DNA of 64,000 bases from Streptococcus gwangjuense (GCF_003627155.1 NZ_CP032621.1:434001-498000), one strand, 5' to 3'; numbered from the stretch's first letter, positions 35,616 through 43,897 are shown. Notes: generated by a model not told the origin, from the letters alone. Translations and numbers: made by a program.

Positions 35616-35900
35616 ATGTATGGAACGATTCAATTATCCGAGGTTCTGTTTAACTCGCACATCGGTAGCCTGTCTAAAGCCAAGGCTAGTTTGGCAGGAG
35701 TTGGGAAACCAAGTTTTAATACGACAGCTACATCGAAAGGATTGGACTTGTATCAGGAACAATTCAATGAACTCCACCAGTTGGTGAAGACCTATGCGAT
35801 CTTGCTGGAGACAGATATCGCTTTGATGGCAGGCACAGGGAAAGAGATGCATCGGACAGATAGTGTCCTGGGTCAAAACATGTTTCCTGGTTTGCAGTAG
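35616..35900 (+). CDS. Lap2, cassette 6
   Basis: 94 residues, the most diverged Lap2 in the array (SHIGSLSKAKASLAGVGK, KTYAILLETDIALMAGTG, end LGQNMFPGLQ), with intact leader and start. Together with its Lap1 it forms the second full partner pair in the island. Confidence 0.78.
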   Translation: MYGTIQLSEVLFNSHIGSLSKAKASLAGVGKPSFNTTATSKGLDLYQEQFNELHQLVKTYAILLETDIALMAGTGKEMHRTDSVLGQNMFPGLQ

Positions 35901-35909
35901 GGAGGTGCT

Positions 35910-37838
35910 ATGAGTTACAATATAAAATTTGATGATATTACCTCTGTTCAGGTGGAAAGTCAAAAAACGATAAATGCTTGGGGAGAGTCCGTTGCGAGCC
36001 TAAACAAGGCCATGACAGACTTCATCAACAATCAAAATCTCCAAGGTCAGGCCATCTCGAGTATGCGCCGTTACCTAGTAGAGGTGCATGGGACTCTTCT
36101 TCAGACTCTGGTCAACCTGATGAATGACTACTCAACTAACCTCCTACTGTACAAGGATGGTTACTACCAGATTGATGGTGATCTTCATACAAAGCTTCCA
36201 AGTAAGGTATTTACAAACCTTCATAGTGCTTTAAAGAGCTCACGGGACGATTTGAAGAGTGAGATTGAGGTCTTGAACACGACTAGGGACAAGATTTCAG
36301 ACTTGGTGAGCTATTCAGGAAGCAGTCATACCAGTACGGTCATGAACTATAACTTTCTCATGAATCAGGTCAAGAACTTGGACAACTCGATCATCCAGTA
36401 TGAAAGTAATCATGCGAGTCAGGATTTGGTTGCCTTTAAGGAACTCTTGTCGGCGACCAAGGCCTTGATCGCAGAGCATGCAGGGAAGACACGGACTGTA
36501 GGGACTTATCAGTCGGGTGATTTCGCCAAACTCCAGTCTGTCCAACGCTTTGCGATAGCCTACCAACAGGCAACCAAGCAGATGGAGAGTCGTGTTGAAC
36601 GCGTACAAGCTGCCCAGGAGAGAGACAAGGCTCGTTTTGAAGCCTTGGCTGCAGAGGATCGAGCCAAGAACGGTTGGAAAGACATGGCTGTTAGCGCATT
36701 GACTATCATTGTCGGAGTGACAGCCATCGTAGTTACATTGGGCTCTGCGACTCCTTTAGTTGTTGCAGGCGGTATCGTGGGTCTTGGGACAACAGCCTAT
36801 GGGGCTTCTAATATGTATGAGGCTGATCAGGATATCAAACTTGGGAATGCAGGGGATATTCAGACTAAAGCAGGAAATCCCATCAGAGATACGCTTTTCA
36901 TGGGGAATGACAAGCTGTATCATGATGTTGGGAATATCTTTGTGACGGCGAGTGCTATCATGATTCCCATAGGGCAGACTCAGAGCGTTGTCAAGGGGGT
37001 GACCCAGTTTGCGATAGGGGAAGCAGGCGCCTATACAGCGGGTCAGGTAGCCTATCATGGGACTAAGCTCCTAGGTGGTAGTGAGGAAGATGCCCAAACC
37101 GCAAACTTTATCGGGAATATCGTAGGAGGCTATGCGGTCTCTTCAGCAACCAGCAAGTTTAGTCTCAATAAGGTGAAAGATGCCTTTTCTACGAATACAA
37201 AAAAATACACTCTGAATAGTGATCGATTATCAAATCTAGAACTATATACATCTCCAGAAATAAAAGCTAAAATCAATAAGGCGGGTTATAGCCTGGAGGA
37301 CTTTTCGAACTTAGTAGATGCAGATACGACTTTATCAGCTAAAACAGATGCCTTTGTCAAAGCTGTTCGCAAAGAGATTGGTATACCAGCTCCTAAAACC
37401 AAGATGAATAAAACGATACCTACAGAGTTTGTTGAATCATATCTCAGCGGAGAACGTAATTCTTTTGCAGGTTTTGTCTCGGTTGATGAGCATTCAAAAT
37501 CATTAACTACTCTTCCAGAAATAGTTGAAGGAAATCGATTAGACTACCCCAATACTCCTTTTGACTTAGAAAAAACCAAGACCTATGCGAAGATATCATT
37601 TTTCTTGGATGAAGCAGATAAGCTAGATATTCCATTTGGTGAACTTGATAATGCGAGTTATCCTTTTACAGGTCGAGGTTTTACAGGTTCTAAGAATATC
37701 ATATTACCGGAGTATAAATTGATGGAAGAACATGTATTTAAGAATGGAGATATGATAAGCATTTTTGAAAGTAAAACTGGTAAAGTTATGAAACAATACG
37801 GTTTTACTAAAGATAAAGGCTGGATAGTATTGGAATGA
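35910..37838 (+). CDS. LXG toxin 6 with unnamed toxin domain B
   Basis: 642 residues, complete. The protein is a mosaic: the first about 50 residues are like toxin 5, residues about 105-250 are like toxins 1-4, and the hydrophobic segment is version 3. The C-terminal domain (about 427-642) is homologous to that of toxin 4 (EIVEGNRLDY, DIPFGELD, GRGFTGSKN, ILPEYK, FKNGDMISIF), with a different upstream part (TNTKKYTLNSDRLSNLE). The GFTGS-ILPEY-NGD order is distantly reminiscent of ADP-ribosyltransferases, but I cannot confirm it. The immunity gene starts 9 bases downstream. Confidence 0.8.
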   Translation: MSYNIKFDDITSVQVESQKTINAWGESVASLNKAMTDFINNQNLQGQAISSMRRYLVEVHGTLLQTLVNLMNDYSTNLLLYKDGYYQIDGDLHTKLPSKVFTNLHSALKSSRDDLKSEIEVLNTTRDKISDLVSYSGSSHTSTVMNYNFLMNQVKNLDNSIIQYESNHASQDLVAFKELLSATKALIAEHAGKTRTVGTYQSGDFAKLQSVQRFAIAYQQATKQMESRVERVQAAQERDKARFEALAAEDRAKNGWKDMAVSALTIIVGVTAIVVTLGSATPLVVAGGIVGLGTTAYGASNMYEADQDIKLGNAGDIQTKAGNPIRDTLFMGNDKLYHDVGNIFVTASAIMIPIGQTQSVVKGVTQFAIGEAGAYTAGQVAYHGTKLLGGSEEDAQTANFIGNIVGGYAVSSATSKFSLNKVKDAFSTNTKKYTLNSDRLSNLELYTSPEIKAKINKAGYSLEDFSNLVDADTTLSAKTDAFVKAVRKEIGIPAPKTKMNKTIPTEFVESYLSGERNSFAGFVSVDEHSKSLTTLPEIVEGNRLDYPNTPFDLEKTKTYAKISFFLDEADKLDIPFGELDNASYPFTGRGFTGSKNIILPEYKLMEEHVFKNGDMISIFESKTGKVMKQYGFTKDKGWIVLE

Positions 37839-37847
37839 GGGATAGTA

Positions 37848-38327
37848 ATGTACGCAATTTATAAACAAAACAAATTTGAAGCGGAATATGAGAACAAGCA
37901 TGAAGTAATTTTATATAGTCGTGTTAAATTTAAAGATTTTCAAAATTATATAAGTCCTTGGGGGAGGATATCTGATAATGTATTTACAAAAAAAGTCAAG
38001 ATGGAAGAGCTAGACTATCTATACAGTATTCATTATGAGATTCAATATAAGGGGCATTCTTTTCATGTTAGTAGTGGGATGATTCGAAGGAATGTTGAGA
38101 AAGATTGGTTTGAAATAATACCAAGCGCCAACCAAAATCAAATAAAGGATGAGTTGGGATTCAAGCAGATAAATAAGTTAGAATGGGCAAAAGAGATTAG
38201 CCGAAAAGACATTGAAGTCTTAAAAATAATCGAAACACCTTTAGGAATCTTTAAAGATCAGGGAGTTAAAGTAAAAAGTTTAGAAGGCCAAGCCATTGAT
38301 AACTTTTTAAATTCTATTGAAAAGTAA
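37848..38327 (+). CDS. Probable immunity protein for toxin domain B (cassette 6)
   Basis: 159 residues, soluble, basic and aromatic rich. It is distantly similar to the protein behind toxin 4 (see 29517-29984), as the two toxin domains are to each other. It is translated from an ATG shortly after the toxin stop with a gagggatag leader. Ends FLNSIEK. Followed by a class II junction. Confidence 0.68.
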   Translation: MYAIYKQNKFEAEYENKHEVILYSRVKFKDFQNYISPWGRISDNVFTKKVKMEELDYLYSIHYEIQYKGHSFHVSSGMIRRNVEKDWFEIIPSANQNQIKDELGFKQINKLEWAKEISRKDIEVLKIIETPLGIFKDQGVKVKSLEGQAIDNFLNSIEK

Positions 38328-38340
38328 TTTTTTGATGCTT

Positions 38341-38421
38341 TATCGCCATTAAAATAGCTTGTAAGGAACTTGTTTATTCACTTTTAGTTATAGGCAAGTT
38401 CCTGTTTTTACATTAAGTGAG
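38341..38421 (+). repeat. Class II junction: tail of a lost immunity gene plus terminator
   Basis: 81 bp that match 27197-27277 with about five differences. The first 16 bases (tatcgccattaaaata) are the last codons of a domain-A immunity gene like 26791-27213, now without the gene body. The aggaacttg / caagttcct terminator follows and then the LXG homology begins at 38422. Confidence 0.8.
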
Positions 38422-38448
38422 AATCTCCAAGGTCAGGCCATCTCGAGT

Positions 38449-40095
38449 ATGCGCACCTACCTAGTAGAGGTGCATGGGACTCTCCTTCAGACTCTGGTCA
38501 ACCTGATGAATGACTACTCAACCAATCTCCTACTGTACAAGGACGGCTACTACCAGATTGATGGTGACCTTCATACAAAGCTACCTGGTCAGGTGTTTAC
38601 AAACCTTCATAGTAATTTAAAGAGTTCACGGGACGATTTGAAGGGTGAGATTGAGGTCTTGAACACGACCAAGGACAAGATTTCAGACTTGGTGAGCTAC
38701 GAAGGAAGCAGTCATACCAGTACAGTCATGAACTATAACTTCCTCATGAACCAGCTCAAGAACTTGGATACCTCCATCACTCAGTATGAAAGTAATCATG
38801 CGAGTCAGGATTTGGTTGCCTTTAAGGAACTCTTGTCTGCGACCAAGGCCTTGGTCGCAGAGCACGCAGGGAAGACACGTACGGTAGGGACTTATCAGTC
38901 AGGAGATTTTGCCAAACTCCAGTCTGTTCAACGCTTTGCGATAGCTTACAAACAGGCGACCCAGCAGATGGAGAGTCGTGTTGAACGCGTACAAGCAGCT
39001 CAGGAGCGGGACAAGGTCCGTTTTGAAGCCTTGGCTCGATCAGATAAGGGTTGGAAAGACATGGCTGTTAGCGCATTGACTATCATTGTCGGAGTGACAG
39101 CCATCGTAGTTACATTGGGCTCTGCGACTCCTTTAGTTGTTGCAGGCGGTATAGTGGGTCTTGGGACAACAGCCTATGGGGCTTCTAATATGTATGAGGC
39201 TGATCAGGATATCAAACTTGGGAATGCAGGGGATATTCAGACTAAAGCAGGAAATCCCATCAGAGATACGCTTTTCATGGGCAATGACAAGCTGTATCAT
39301 GATGTTGGGAATATCTTTGTGACGGCGAGTGCTATCATGATTCCCATAGGGCAGACTCAGAGCGTTGTCAAGGGCTTGACCCAGTTTGCGATAGGGGAAG
39401 CAGGTGCCTATACAGCGGGTCAGGTTGCCTATCATGGGACTAAGCTCCTAGGTGGTAGTGAGGAAGACGCTCAAACCGCAAACTTTATCGGGAATATCGT
39501 AGGTGGCTATGCGGTAGCTTCAGCAGCCAGCAAGTTTAGTCTCAATAAGGTGAAAACTCAGTTCTCTACGGAATGGAATGAATATTTAAATGAATTCCCA
39601 AAAATTGAAGTTGATAAAAATCAAGTAGATGAGATTCTTAGAATAAGTCCTAATCCTGATGATGGCGTATTTAGACCTAACCCTCGGAAATATCTTCCTA
39701 AAGAATACAGACAGGCTCACAAGGAATTATTTGATAATGGAGTTGCAGCCTTTGTAAAAGATGATTTCTTCATCCAGAAATTTGGTAATTTTGGTCGAGA
39801 AGATGGAGCTTTTGTTTTTCCAAAAGATGTAGCAAAGGCCATGATTAAAGAGGCTGATGGAAATCCGAGAAAATTAGAGGCTTTATTGGGATTGGATGAG
39901 GGAAGTTTAGGAGACTCTCCTAAACTGGTTCTTCCGCAGGAAGTACATAATTACAGAATTCCTGATGGAAATGAGGGAGGATCACGTGCTAATCCACAGT
40001 GGCGACCAGGAGGGAAAACATACCCTGGAGGAGTTCCTGAAGCAGTAATAGACCCGGTTCCAAAAGATAAGGTAACATTAGTAGATATTTGGTAA
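38449..40095 (+). CDS. LXG toxin 7, 5'-truncated at the LXG motif, toxin domain A
   Basis: Homology starts at 38422 with Asn-Leu-Gln-Gly, exactly as in toxin 4. The first 42 residues, Lap genes, start and ribosome binding site are missing and a terminator lies just upstream. From Met (38449) 548 residues are open. The first about 372 residues are identical to the same part of toxin 5 (hydrophobic version 3). The C-terminus is domain A (YLPKEYRQAH, LFDNGVAAF, LEALLGLDEGSLGDSP, IPDGNEGG, RPGGKTYPGGVPEAVID). It is probably a silent donor module. Confidence 0.72.
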   Translation: MRTYLVEVHGTLLQTLVNLMNDYSTNLLLYKDGYYQIDGDLHTKLPGQVFTNLHSNLKSSRDDLKGEIEVLNTTKDKISDLVSYEGSSHTSTVMNYNFLMNQLKNLDTSITQYESNHASQDLVAFKELLSATKALVAEHAGKTRTVGTYQSGDFAKLQSVQRFAIAYKQATQQMESRVERVQAAQERDKVRFEALARSDKGWKDMAVSALTIIVGVTAIVVTLGSATPLVVAGGIVGLGTTAYGASNMYEADQDIKLGNAGDIQTKAGNPIRDTLFMGNDKLYHDVGNIFVTASAIMIPIGQTQSVVKGLTQFAIGEAGAYTAGQVAYHGTKLLGGSEEDAQTANFIGNIVGGYAVASAASKFSLNKVKTQFSTEWNEYLNEFPKIEVDKNQVDEILRISPNPDDGVFRPNPRKYLPKEYRQAHKELFDNGVAAFVKDDFFIQKFGNFGREDGAFVFPKDVAKAMIKEADGNPRKLEALLGLDEGSLGDSPKLVLPQEVHNYRIPDGNEGGSRANPQWRPGGKTYPGGVPEAVIDPVPKDKVTLVDIW

Positions 40096-40113
40096 ACAAC
40101 AAAGGAGATGAGA

Positions 40114-40773
40114 ATGGAAACTATTTATTTAAGCCAAAAAGACATGTTGGAAATCTGTCAAGATGGGGATAAGTATTTTTTACGTTATCCAACTTTTAAT
40201 ATTACCATGCCAGAAGTGGTTCAAGAAATCCCCAAAGAAGCTGCCGATAGCTATATGTCGGGAGAACATACTGGTAAAGAGTTAATGAATTATGCGCAAT
40301 ATGGTTTTTGGAAATCAAAAAAGCAATATACACAAGAAGAGTCAGACAAAATTTTTATACGAAATAATCCTGATCTAATTTTTAATGATTTATCTGATAA
40401 CCAAAAAATATTTTCTCCTGAAGAATTTAATCAAATCGTCACACAAGTTATCGTTTCAAAACTGAAACCTAGCGAACTAGACTCTATTGGTGTTGTAGAT
40501 AGTCATTTAGAGTTACTCCTTGTGGATCCAATTGGCTGGGAGGAAGAAATAGAAGCAGTTCATCTAAAAATTCTGCAAGAAAAAATAAACAATTATATTC
40601 ATTTTCTCGAAAGCAAACAGTATGTGGAACGATATGGAGATAACTTTGACCAAAAAGTCATCCATATCACATTCCAGTATTCTCCATCTGATAACAGTTT
40701 AGCACTCCTAGCAACTGTTCAGAAGACATTGCAGAATACGGATATGAGCTTGAAGGTAGAATTACCGGAGTAA
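40114..40773 (+). CDS. Immunity protein for domain A fused to DUF6572-type tail (cassette 7)
   Basis: 219 residues. The start at 40114 is preferred because aaggag lies seven bases upstream; the ATG at 40108 is too close to it. Residues 1 to about 115 follow the domain-A immunity pattern (VVQEIPKEAADSYMSGEHTGKEL, FW in place of CWPP, NQKIFSPEEFNQIV). Residues about 120-219 are the DUF6572-type domain common to 31063 and 43319 (LDSIGVVDSHLELLLVD, YGDNFDQKVIHITFQYSP). So the same tail is attached to an immunity head of another class. Confidence 0.75.
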   Translation: METIYLSQKDMLEICQDGDKYFLRYPTFNITMPEVVQEIPKEAADSYMSGEHTGKELMNYAQYGFWKSKKQYTQEESDKIFIRNNPDLIFNDLSDNQKIFSPEEFNQIVTQVIVSKLKPSELDSIGVVDSHLELLLVDPIGWEEEIEAVHLKILQEKINNYIHFLESKQYVERYGDNFDQKVIHITFQYSPSDNSLALLATVQKTLQNTDMSLKVELPE

Positions 40774-40776
40774 TAA

Positions 40777-40811
40777 AGGGAGCGAAAGACGCTCTCTTTT
40801 TGTGGTATAAT
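40777..40811 (+). terminator. Class III junction terminator with embedded promoter
   Basis: ggagcg, aaaga, cgctctc stem and T-run, followed at once by TGGTATAAT (40803-40811). Same arrangement as 31954-31987. Confidence 0.75.
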
Positions 40812-40820
40812 GAAGAAGGA

Positions 40821-40979
40821 GTGAACCTATATCAAAAACAATTCAATGAGCTCTATCAGTTGATGACGAGCTATACGTCCTTATTGGGAACAGACATCGC
40901 CTTGATGGCAGCTACAGGAAAAGAGTTGGCCCGTACAGATACAGTATTGGGACAAACACTGTTTTCTGGCTTGCAGTAG
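40821..40979 (+). CDS. 5'-truncated Lap2, cassette 8
   Basis: From GTG 40821 the frame encodes NLYQKQFNELYQLMTS through to LGQTLFSGLQ, 52 residues matching the second half of Lap2. It has the same break point, promoter and possible start as 31997-32155. Translation is uncertain. Confidence 0.55.
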   Translation: MNLYQKQFNELYQLMTSYTSLLGTDIALMAATGKELARTDTVLGQTLFSGLQ

Positions 40980-40988
40980 GGAGGTTCT

Positions 40989-43322
40989 ATGAGTTACAAG
41001 ATAAAATTTGATGATATTACCTCTGTTCAAGTGGAAAGTCAAAAGACGATGAATGCTTGGGAAGAGGCCATCGCTAGTCTAAATAAGGCTATGAGTGACT
41101 TCATCAACAATCAAAATCTCCAAGGTCAGGCCATCTCGAGTATGCGCACCTACCTAGTAGAGGTGCATGGGACTCTCCTTCAGACTCTGGTCAACCTGAT
41201 GAATGACTACTCAACTAACCTCCTGCTGTACAAGGATGGTTACTACCAGATTGATGGTGATCTTCATACAAAGCTTCCAAGTAAGGTATTTACAAACCTT
41301 CATAGTGCTTTAAAGAGTTCACGGGACGATTTGAAGGGTGAGATTGAGCTCTTGAACACGACCAAGGACAAGATTTCAGACTTGGTGAGCTACGAAGGAA
41401 GCAGTCATACCAGTACGGTCATGAACTATAACTTTCTCATGAATCAGCTCAAGAACTTGGATACCTCCATCACTCAGTATGAAAGTAATCATGCGAGTCA
41501 GGATTTGGTTGCCTTTAAGGAACTCTTGTCTGCGACCAAGGCTTTGGTCGCAGAGCACGCAGGGAAGACACGTACGGTAGGGACTTATCAGTCAGGAGAT
41601 TTTGCCAAACTCCAGTCTGTTCAACGCTTTGCGATAGCTTACAAACAGGCGACCCAGCAGATGGAGAGTCGTGTTGAGCGTGTACAAGCAGCCCAGGAGC
41701 GAGACAAGGTCCGTTTTGAAGCCTTGGCTACGGAGGATCGAGCCAAAAACGGTTGGAAAGACCTAGCAATTGGTGTGGTGACTGTTGCGATTGGTGCTTT
41801 AGCGATTTGGGCAACTATGGGGGCAGCGACACCCTTGGTTGTTGGGGCTGGCTTAACCGCAGGAATTGGAACAGCGGCTTATGGGGCGTCTAATGCAGGG
41901 GAAGGGATTCATAACATCCAACTTGGAAATGCAGGGGATGCCCATACGAAATCCTATAATCTCATCCGAGATACGCTTTTCATGGGGAATGACAAGCTGT
42001 ATCATGATGTTGGGAATGTCTTTGTGACAGCGAGTGCCATCATGATTCCCATAGGGCAGACTCAGAGCGCTGTCAAGGGCTTGACCCAGTTTGCGATAGG
42101 GGAAGCCGGTGCCTATACAGCGGGTCAGGTTGCCTATCATGGGACCAAGCTCCTAGGTGGAAGCGAAGAAGATGCCCAAACCGCAAACTTTATCGGGAAT
42201 ATCGTAGGAGGTTATGCGGTCTCCTCAGCAGCCAGCAAGTTTAGTCTCAATAATGTGAAAAATAACGTATCTGAACAAAATTTTGCTAACTACAGAGAGT
42301 TTTCAACTACAAAGATTGATGACTTCAAGACAAATTTCAAAGATGTCGAGACTAGGATAACCGTTGAGACACGTAATGTAGCAGATGAAATTCAACGTAT
42401 CCAATTAAAAGCTGTCGGTGTAGATGAAACTGGAAAAATTCGCATTCAAGATTACACGACTGCAAAAGATGGTTTATCCATTAAACGCCAAGATATTCTG
42501 GATAATCTATCAAAATATGGCGGTACTATCGTAGGTGAAGGAAAAGGTCGCTTTACAGGTGGCACTAAAATTGAACCAGGGACTCGGATTGATGTGATTT
42601 CCAAACCAACAGACAGTTTTACAATTGAGAAAGTATCAAGCTTTGACAAGGTGAAGCAGTATACCAGTGAATTATACAAAACTGACTTAAGTTTAGAAGA
42701 AAAGGTTCAAAAACTTCAAAAGTATTTTACTGAGCTTGATGATAAAGTAGATATCAATGTTCCTTCTGATGCACAATATGTTAAATCAATTGAAGATGGT
42801 TGGATTTCATATGATTGGCCAGAAAGATTAGGATTTAAAAAAGGAACTGTACATCCTATAACGAGAACTTCTGGTTTACCAGAGCGATGGGACCGGTTTG
42901 GACATATGGGAGGAGGTAACTTCTCGGATATTCCTAGCGAAGGACCATATACGTACAGTCAACGTTCAATTCCATATGTTGAAAATCTTAAAGCTTACCA
43001 TAACGGTAACTTTAAAACCGATAGTTATTTTGATAAAATTGATGCTATCAGTGAAGGTGATATCAAGATTTTTAATAGGATTTTGAGAGAAGAAGGAATT
43101 GAAGGGGTGTCACAAGACCAATTTTTAGAGCTGTCGGATAAGTATCGAAAATATATATCCGATACATCTACTTCTTTGAGTATGTCTAGTGATGATATTA
43201 AGTATGGTGTTCATGGGAAAGCGGCAGAATGGGGTGATATGTCAGGTGGCGCTGAACAGATTGTAACACCTTTTGGAGGAATTGATATGCTGAATATGGG
43301 GATGATGGAGGAATTTAAATGA
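40989..43322 (+). CDS. LXG toxin 8 with composite C-terminus ending in a TNT domain
   Basis: 777 residues, complete start. LXG domain mosaic of both types, hydrophobic version 1 as in toxin 1, shared pretoxin region ending near residue 422. A segment at about 466-535 (EIQRIQLKAVGVDETGK, IQDYTTAKDG, GEGKGRFTGGTKIEPGT) resembles a separate polymorphic toxin domain I recall as type 17. The last part (about 595-777) has YDWPERLGF, DRFGHMGGGNF (DRFG 635-638), QRSIPYVEN and the KYGVHGKAAEWG ending of a TNT-like NAD glycohydrolase. The stop overlaps the immunity start by four bases. Confidence 0.82.
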   Translation: MSYKIKFDDITSVQVESQKTMNAWEEAIASLNKAMSDFINNQNLQGQAISSMRTYLVEVHGTLLQTLVNLMNDYSTNLLLYKDGYYQIDGDLHTKLPSKVFTNLHSALKSSRDDLKGEIELLNTTKDKISDLVSYEGSSHTSTVMNYNFLMNQLKNLDTSITQYESNHASQDLVAFKELLSATKALVAEHAGKTRTVGTYQSGDFAKLQSVQRFAIAYKQATQQMESRVERVQAAQERDKVRFEALATEDRAKNGWKDLAIGVVTVAIGALAIWATMGAATPLVVGAGLTAGIGTAAYGASNAGEGIHNIQLGNAGDAHTKSYNLIRDTLFMGNDKLYHDVGNVFVTASAIMIPIGQTQSAVKGLTQFAIGEAGAYTAGQVAYHGTKLLGGSEEDAQTANFIGNIVGGYAVSSAASKFSLNNVKNNVSEQNFANYREFSTTKIDDFKTNFKDVETRITVETRNVADEIQRIQLKAVGVDETGKIRIQDYTTAKDGLSIKRQDILDNLSKYGGTIVGEGKGRFTGGTKIEPGTRIDVISKPTDSFTIEKVSSFDKVKQYTSELYKTDLSLEEKVQKLQKYFTELDDKVDINVPSDAQYVKSIEDGWISYDWPERLGFKKGTVHPITRTSGLPERWDRFGHMGGGNFSDIPSEGPYTYSQRSIPYVENLKAYHNGNFKTDSYFDKIDAISEGDIKIFNRILREEGIEGVSQDQFLELSDKYRKYISDTSTSLSMSSDDIKYGVHGKAAEWGDMSGGAEQIVTPFGGIDMLNMGMMEEFK

Positions 43323-43894
43323 CGAGACAAGAACTAGTAAATTTCGTTAATAAACACAGAGATAAGATAGGGATATTTCATATTGCGTTTGATGAACGAT
43401 TTGAAGGTCAATTTACCTTGGGATACTATTACGATGAGAAATCTAGTCAATATAAAGTATATGAGGTTAATGAGCGCCAAGATATCTGGATAAGAGACGA
43501 ATTTAAAAATGAAAGTGATGCAATAAATCGACTTTATCGTTTGATAAAAACAAAATTTTGGATAAAAGAAACTCCAATTCAGTTAGATGTTTCAGAAATT
43601 GATGCAATCGGAGCGAGTGATACAGACTTGGAACTTTTATTAATAGATGGCAATCTTTGGCTTCCAGATACCGAAGAAGAGCATCTCTTGAAACTTCAAG
43701 AAAAACTCAATAACTACATCTACTTCCTCGAAAGTAAGCAATATGTAGAGCGATATGGCGATAGCTTTGATAAAAAAGTCATCCATATCACATTCCAATA
43801 TTCTCCATCTGATAATGGACTAGCCTTTCTTGCAGCAGTTCAGAAGGTATTACAACCGACGGATATGAGCTTGAAGGTAGAATTACCGGAGTAA
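43319..43894 (+). CDS. Probable TNT immunity protein fused to DUF6572-type tail (cassette 8)
   Basis: 191 residues. Residues 1 to about 88 (RDKIGIFHIAFDER, FTLGYYYDEKSSQYKVYEV, DAINRLYRLIKTKF) are weakly similar to the immunity protein of TNT toxin 1. Residues about 90-191 are the DUF6572-type domain, nearly identical to that of 31063-31950. ATGA overlap with toxin 8. The gene ends the array and is followed by the class III terminator and promoter but no further toxin. Confidence 0.72.
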   Translation: MTRQELVNFVNKHRDKIGIFHIAFDERFEGQFTLGYYYDEKSSQYKVYEVNERQDIWIRDEFKNESDAINRLYRLIKTKFWIKETPIQLDVSEIDAIGASDTDLELLLIDGNLWLPDTEEEHLLKLQEKLNNYIYFLESKQYVERYGDSFDKKVIHITFQYSPSDNGLAFLAAVQKVLQPTDMSLKVELPE

Positions 43895-43897
43895 TAA

